In this document: positions 63,401-64,000 of the stretch, piece by piece
How positions within the stretch are numbered: position 1 is the stretch's first letter
Layout of the letters: each line of letters starts with the position of its first letter
Source of the DNA: Prevotella merdae
GTDB taxonomy: Bacteria > Bacteroidota > Bacteroidia > Bacteroidales > Bacteroidaceae
DNA length: 64,000 nucleotides
NCBI RefSeq assembly: GCF_900290275.1
Contig: NZ_LT985325.1
Location: forward strand, 168,589-232,588
Direction of reading: 5' to 3'
Notes under the pieces: model-generated
What the model was told of the DNA's origin: nothing
What the model saw: only the letters and a program-made list of their open reading frames with translations
Database searches by the model: none
Translations under genes and position numbers: made by a program

Positions 63401-64000
63401 GTCCACGGTTGTCCTCGGTCATGCTACCCACAACTGGGAATGACAGACCTGCATTGGAACCTGCAATGGCACGATAGCGTGTGTATATCTCGTTTTCGGG
63501 ATTAAAGTAGTTTACACCACCAAAGTAGGTGCCAATCCATAAGGTTCCCTGGCGGTCTTTGATGATGCTCCAAATGCTTGAGTTGGTAAGGCTACCCGAC
63601 ATACCGTCGGCAGTAAACAGACGATGAGTGCCAGTGGAAGGGTTGTAGCTCATCAGTCCATGGTAAGTGCCAATCCAAATATTGCCGCGATTGTCCTCGC
63701 TGAAAGTGCGCACAAAGTTGCTCACAAGCCACTTTTGGGTGGTTGTGTTCTCTATTTTGCCATTAGGCGATATAGTCCAAAGGCCACGGTTCCAGCTGCC
63801 CACCCAAATATTGTGCTTGCTGTCCTCGTATATGGTGGTGATGTGTGCGTCGTTGATTACATGGCTCAGTTTGCCCTTGGCATAGCAATAAAGACCTCCG
63901 TTATAGGTGCCAATCCACAGACGATTGCGGCTGTCGCAAGTCATCGACTCAATTAGTTCGCCTTTAGGCAGGCGTGTAAGTACGGTGCTTTTCTTGCAGT
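60453..64000 (-). CDS. hybrid two-component system regulator (partial at 5' end)
   Basis: The frame is open to the right edge, so the signal peptide and first propeller blades lie outside. The visible part of about 1180 residues holds two-component propeller repeats (W-I-G-T-x-x-G-G-L type), a Y_Y_Y domain, one membrane helix near WAYIIYIALIGGAGWW and a HisKA domain with the phospho-accepting His encoded at 61992-61994 (NVSHEIRTPL). An HATPase (NLISNALKHTPQGG), a receiver domain with Asp encoded at 61059-61061 (LSDVLMPHMSG) and an AraC-type helix-turn-helix follow. Such proteins sense periplasmic glycan fragments and switch on polysaccharide-utilisation genes; the target is probably outside the window. 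Confidence 0.95.
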   Translation of the reverse strand, partial: CKKSTVLTRLPKGELIESMTCDSRNRLWIGTYNGGLYCYAKGKLSHVINDAHITTIYEDSKHNIWVGSWNRGLWTISPNGKIENTTTQKWLVSNFVRTFSEDNRGNIWIGTYHGLMSYNPSTGTHRLFTADGMSGSLTNSSIWSIIKDRQGTLWIGTYFGGVNYFNPENEIYTRYRAIAGSNAGLSFPVVGSMTEDNRGRLWICTEGGGMNVLDIRTNKIERIGSINIANLKVVHFDSKRNTMWVGTHLGGLYRLDLSTGKTYVYKHQRGNSHTLPSDMVRSITAYGDKLVIGTQSGVAMLNPSTLSQNSFTPLLVGKLSVPVPSVCVDNKQQLWIATEGDGVFCVNPKNGKTKQYLHKHNTPTSIVSNYINNISVDRNGRLWFAMANNSICTYNDNDDTFSSYGGAEGPSGDAVYATAPSSLNNRDILLITNRGFSVFDSKEHRFHNYDRTSGIPLESINENALYVAKNGDIYLGGIDGMAKFNERDLYKRPQPYYIGFGELYVNGEEIKPGDDSGILDEALRFTKEIVLSHDDKVFSVEPFTTNFIRTYDMPLQYRMKGVSDQWITIRTKVISFNGLSAGTYTLELSCPGSDIEPVSLRIKILPPWYMSWWAYIIYIALIGGAGWWLIREYRDRIRLGESLKFEQQHVKDIEEQNQSKLRFFTNVSHEIRTPLTVIIGLSESLLKSSAFANDVHNKILGIYRNSSQLRGLISELLDFRKQEQGHTRIYVQQNDFAIFLRENVMLFKEYATSNDIALELNVPTSMPMWFDRKQMMKVASNLISNALKHTPQGGTVSVNAKANADGTAIFKVSNTGKGIAPDDLKNIFVRFYQSRKLESFSDIGTGIGLDLTKGIVEMHHGTISVDSAPDKETTFTVILPMQREAFNPSEISDTPAMQTDTAESSILPVTTVQSEPEAHVSADDSEAESRPSILIVEDNDDIRQLLVTLFCPYYRTSTAVDGREALEMVADEKPDLVLSDVLMPHMSGIELCRAIKRDFSICHIPVVLLTARTAVEQTIEGLKTGADDYVTKPFNSDVLISRCNNLVNTRRLLQRKFSEHPHTEADVLATNPLDKDLLDRAMKIIDKYYTDSSFSVDTFAKEIGMSRTAFFNKWKDLTGDTPKGFILNMRLRKAADMLRNRREMSISEVSYANGFSSPRYFCKCFKDTYKIQPSAFRNGEE

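Overview
The window looks like a chromosomal segment of a Bacteroidales bacterium, most likely Prevotellaceae (Prevotella/Segatella group). The reasons are repeated use of the Bacteroidota promoter signature TTTG-N19/20-TAnnTTTG, near absence of Shine-Dalgarno sequences, an Rnf operon, a hybrid two-component sensor of the Bacteroides type, and Bacteroidales families such as DUF4494, DUF1573 and DUF4922. Family names come from reading the translations; no database search was run.

Region 1 (1-13 kb) is housekeeping. It holds a candidate small RNA, a probable AmgK-type amino-sugar kinase fused to a RapZ C-terminal domain beside a MurU-like nucleotidyltransferase, guaA, glnS, a TPR protein, a DedA protein, a mannose-1-phosphate guanylyltransferase, two small winged-helix proteins and aspS.

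Region 2 (13.1-23.4 kb) is an accessory island built on a type I restriction-modification system: hsdR, a papain/C39-like putative peptidase, hsdM, a four-helix-bundle (IVS-type) protein inside a 26-bp inverted repeat, a DUF1016/YhcG-type PD-(D/E)XK nuclease, an expressed hsdS, a second silent hsdS in opposite orientation, and a tyrosine recombinase. A 39-bp inverted repeat at the 5' ends of the two hsdS genes and a 23-bp one in their middles make this an invertible specificity switch.

Region 3 (23.5-35.7 kb) is mixed metabolism: a DUF1573 protein, a flavodoxin/ferredoxin protein, a PLP-homeostasis protein, DUF4494, a radical SAM protein, a low-molecular-weight phosphatase, a HEAT-like exported protein, tRNA-Cys, glyA, pyrI, pyrB, and a LicD / LicC-like / aminotransferase trio that probably decorates a surface glycan with a phospho-amine.

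Region 4 (35.7-50.9 kb) contains two AmpG-like MFS permeases coupled to a 1272-residue glycosyltransferase + HIT-like + SpoIID/LytB fusion (peptidoglycan turnover), an esterase-like phytase-family protein, galE, and the operon rseC-rnfB-C-D-G-E-A.

Region 5 (51-64 kb) is more plastic. It has an IS110 transposase remnant, a membrane TPR/helix-turn-helix regulator divergent from a small secreted protein, a lipoprotein gene split by an IS630-type element whose TA duplication lets the original reading frame be rebuilt exactly, an outer-membrane protein, a GH20 hexosaminidase, an AAA-ATPase/nuclease-like protein, and a hybrid two-component regulator running off the right edge.

Three kinds of unexplained intergenic sequence recur: arrays of 22-nt units, arms built of 7-nt units, and a palindrome starting TAGGAGGTACG.
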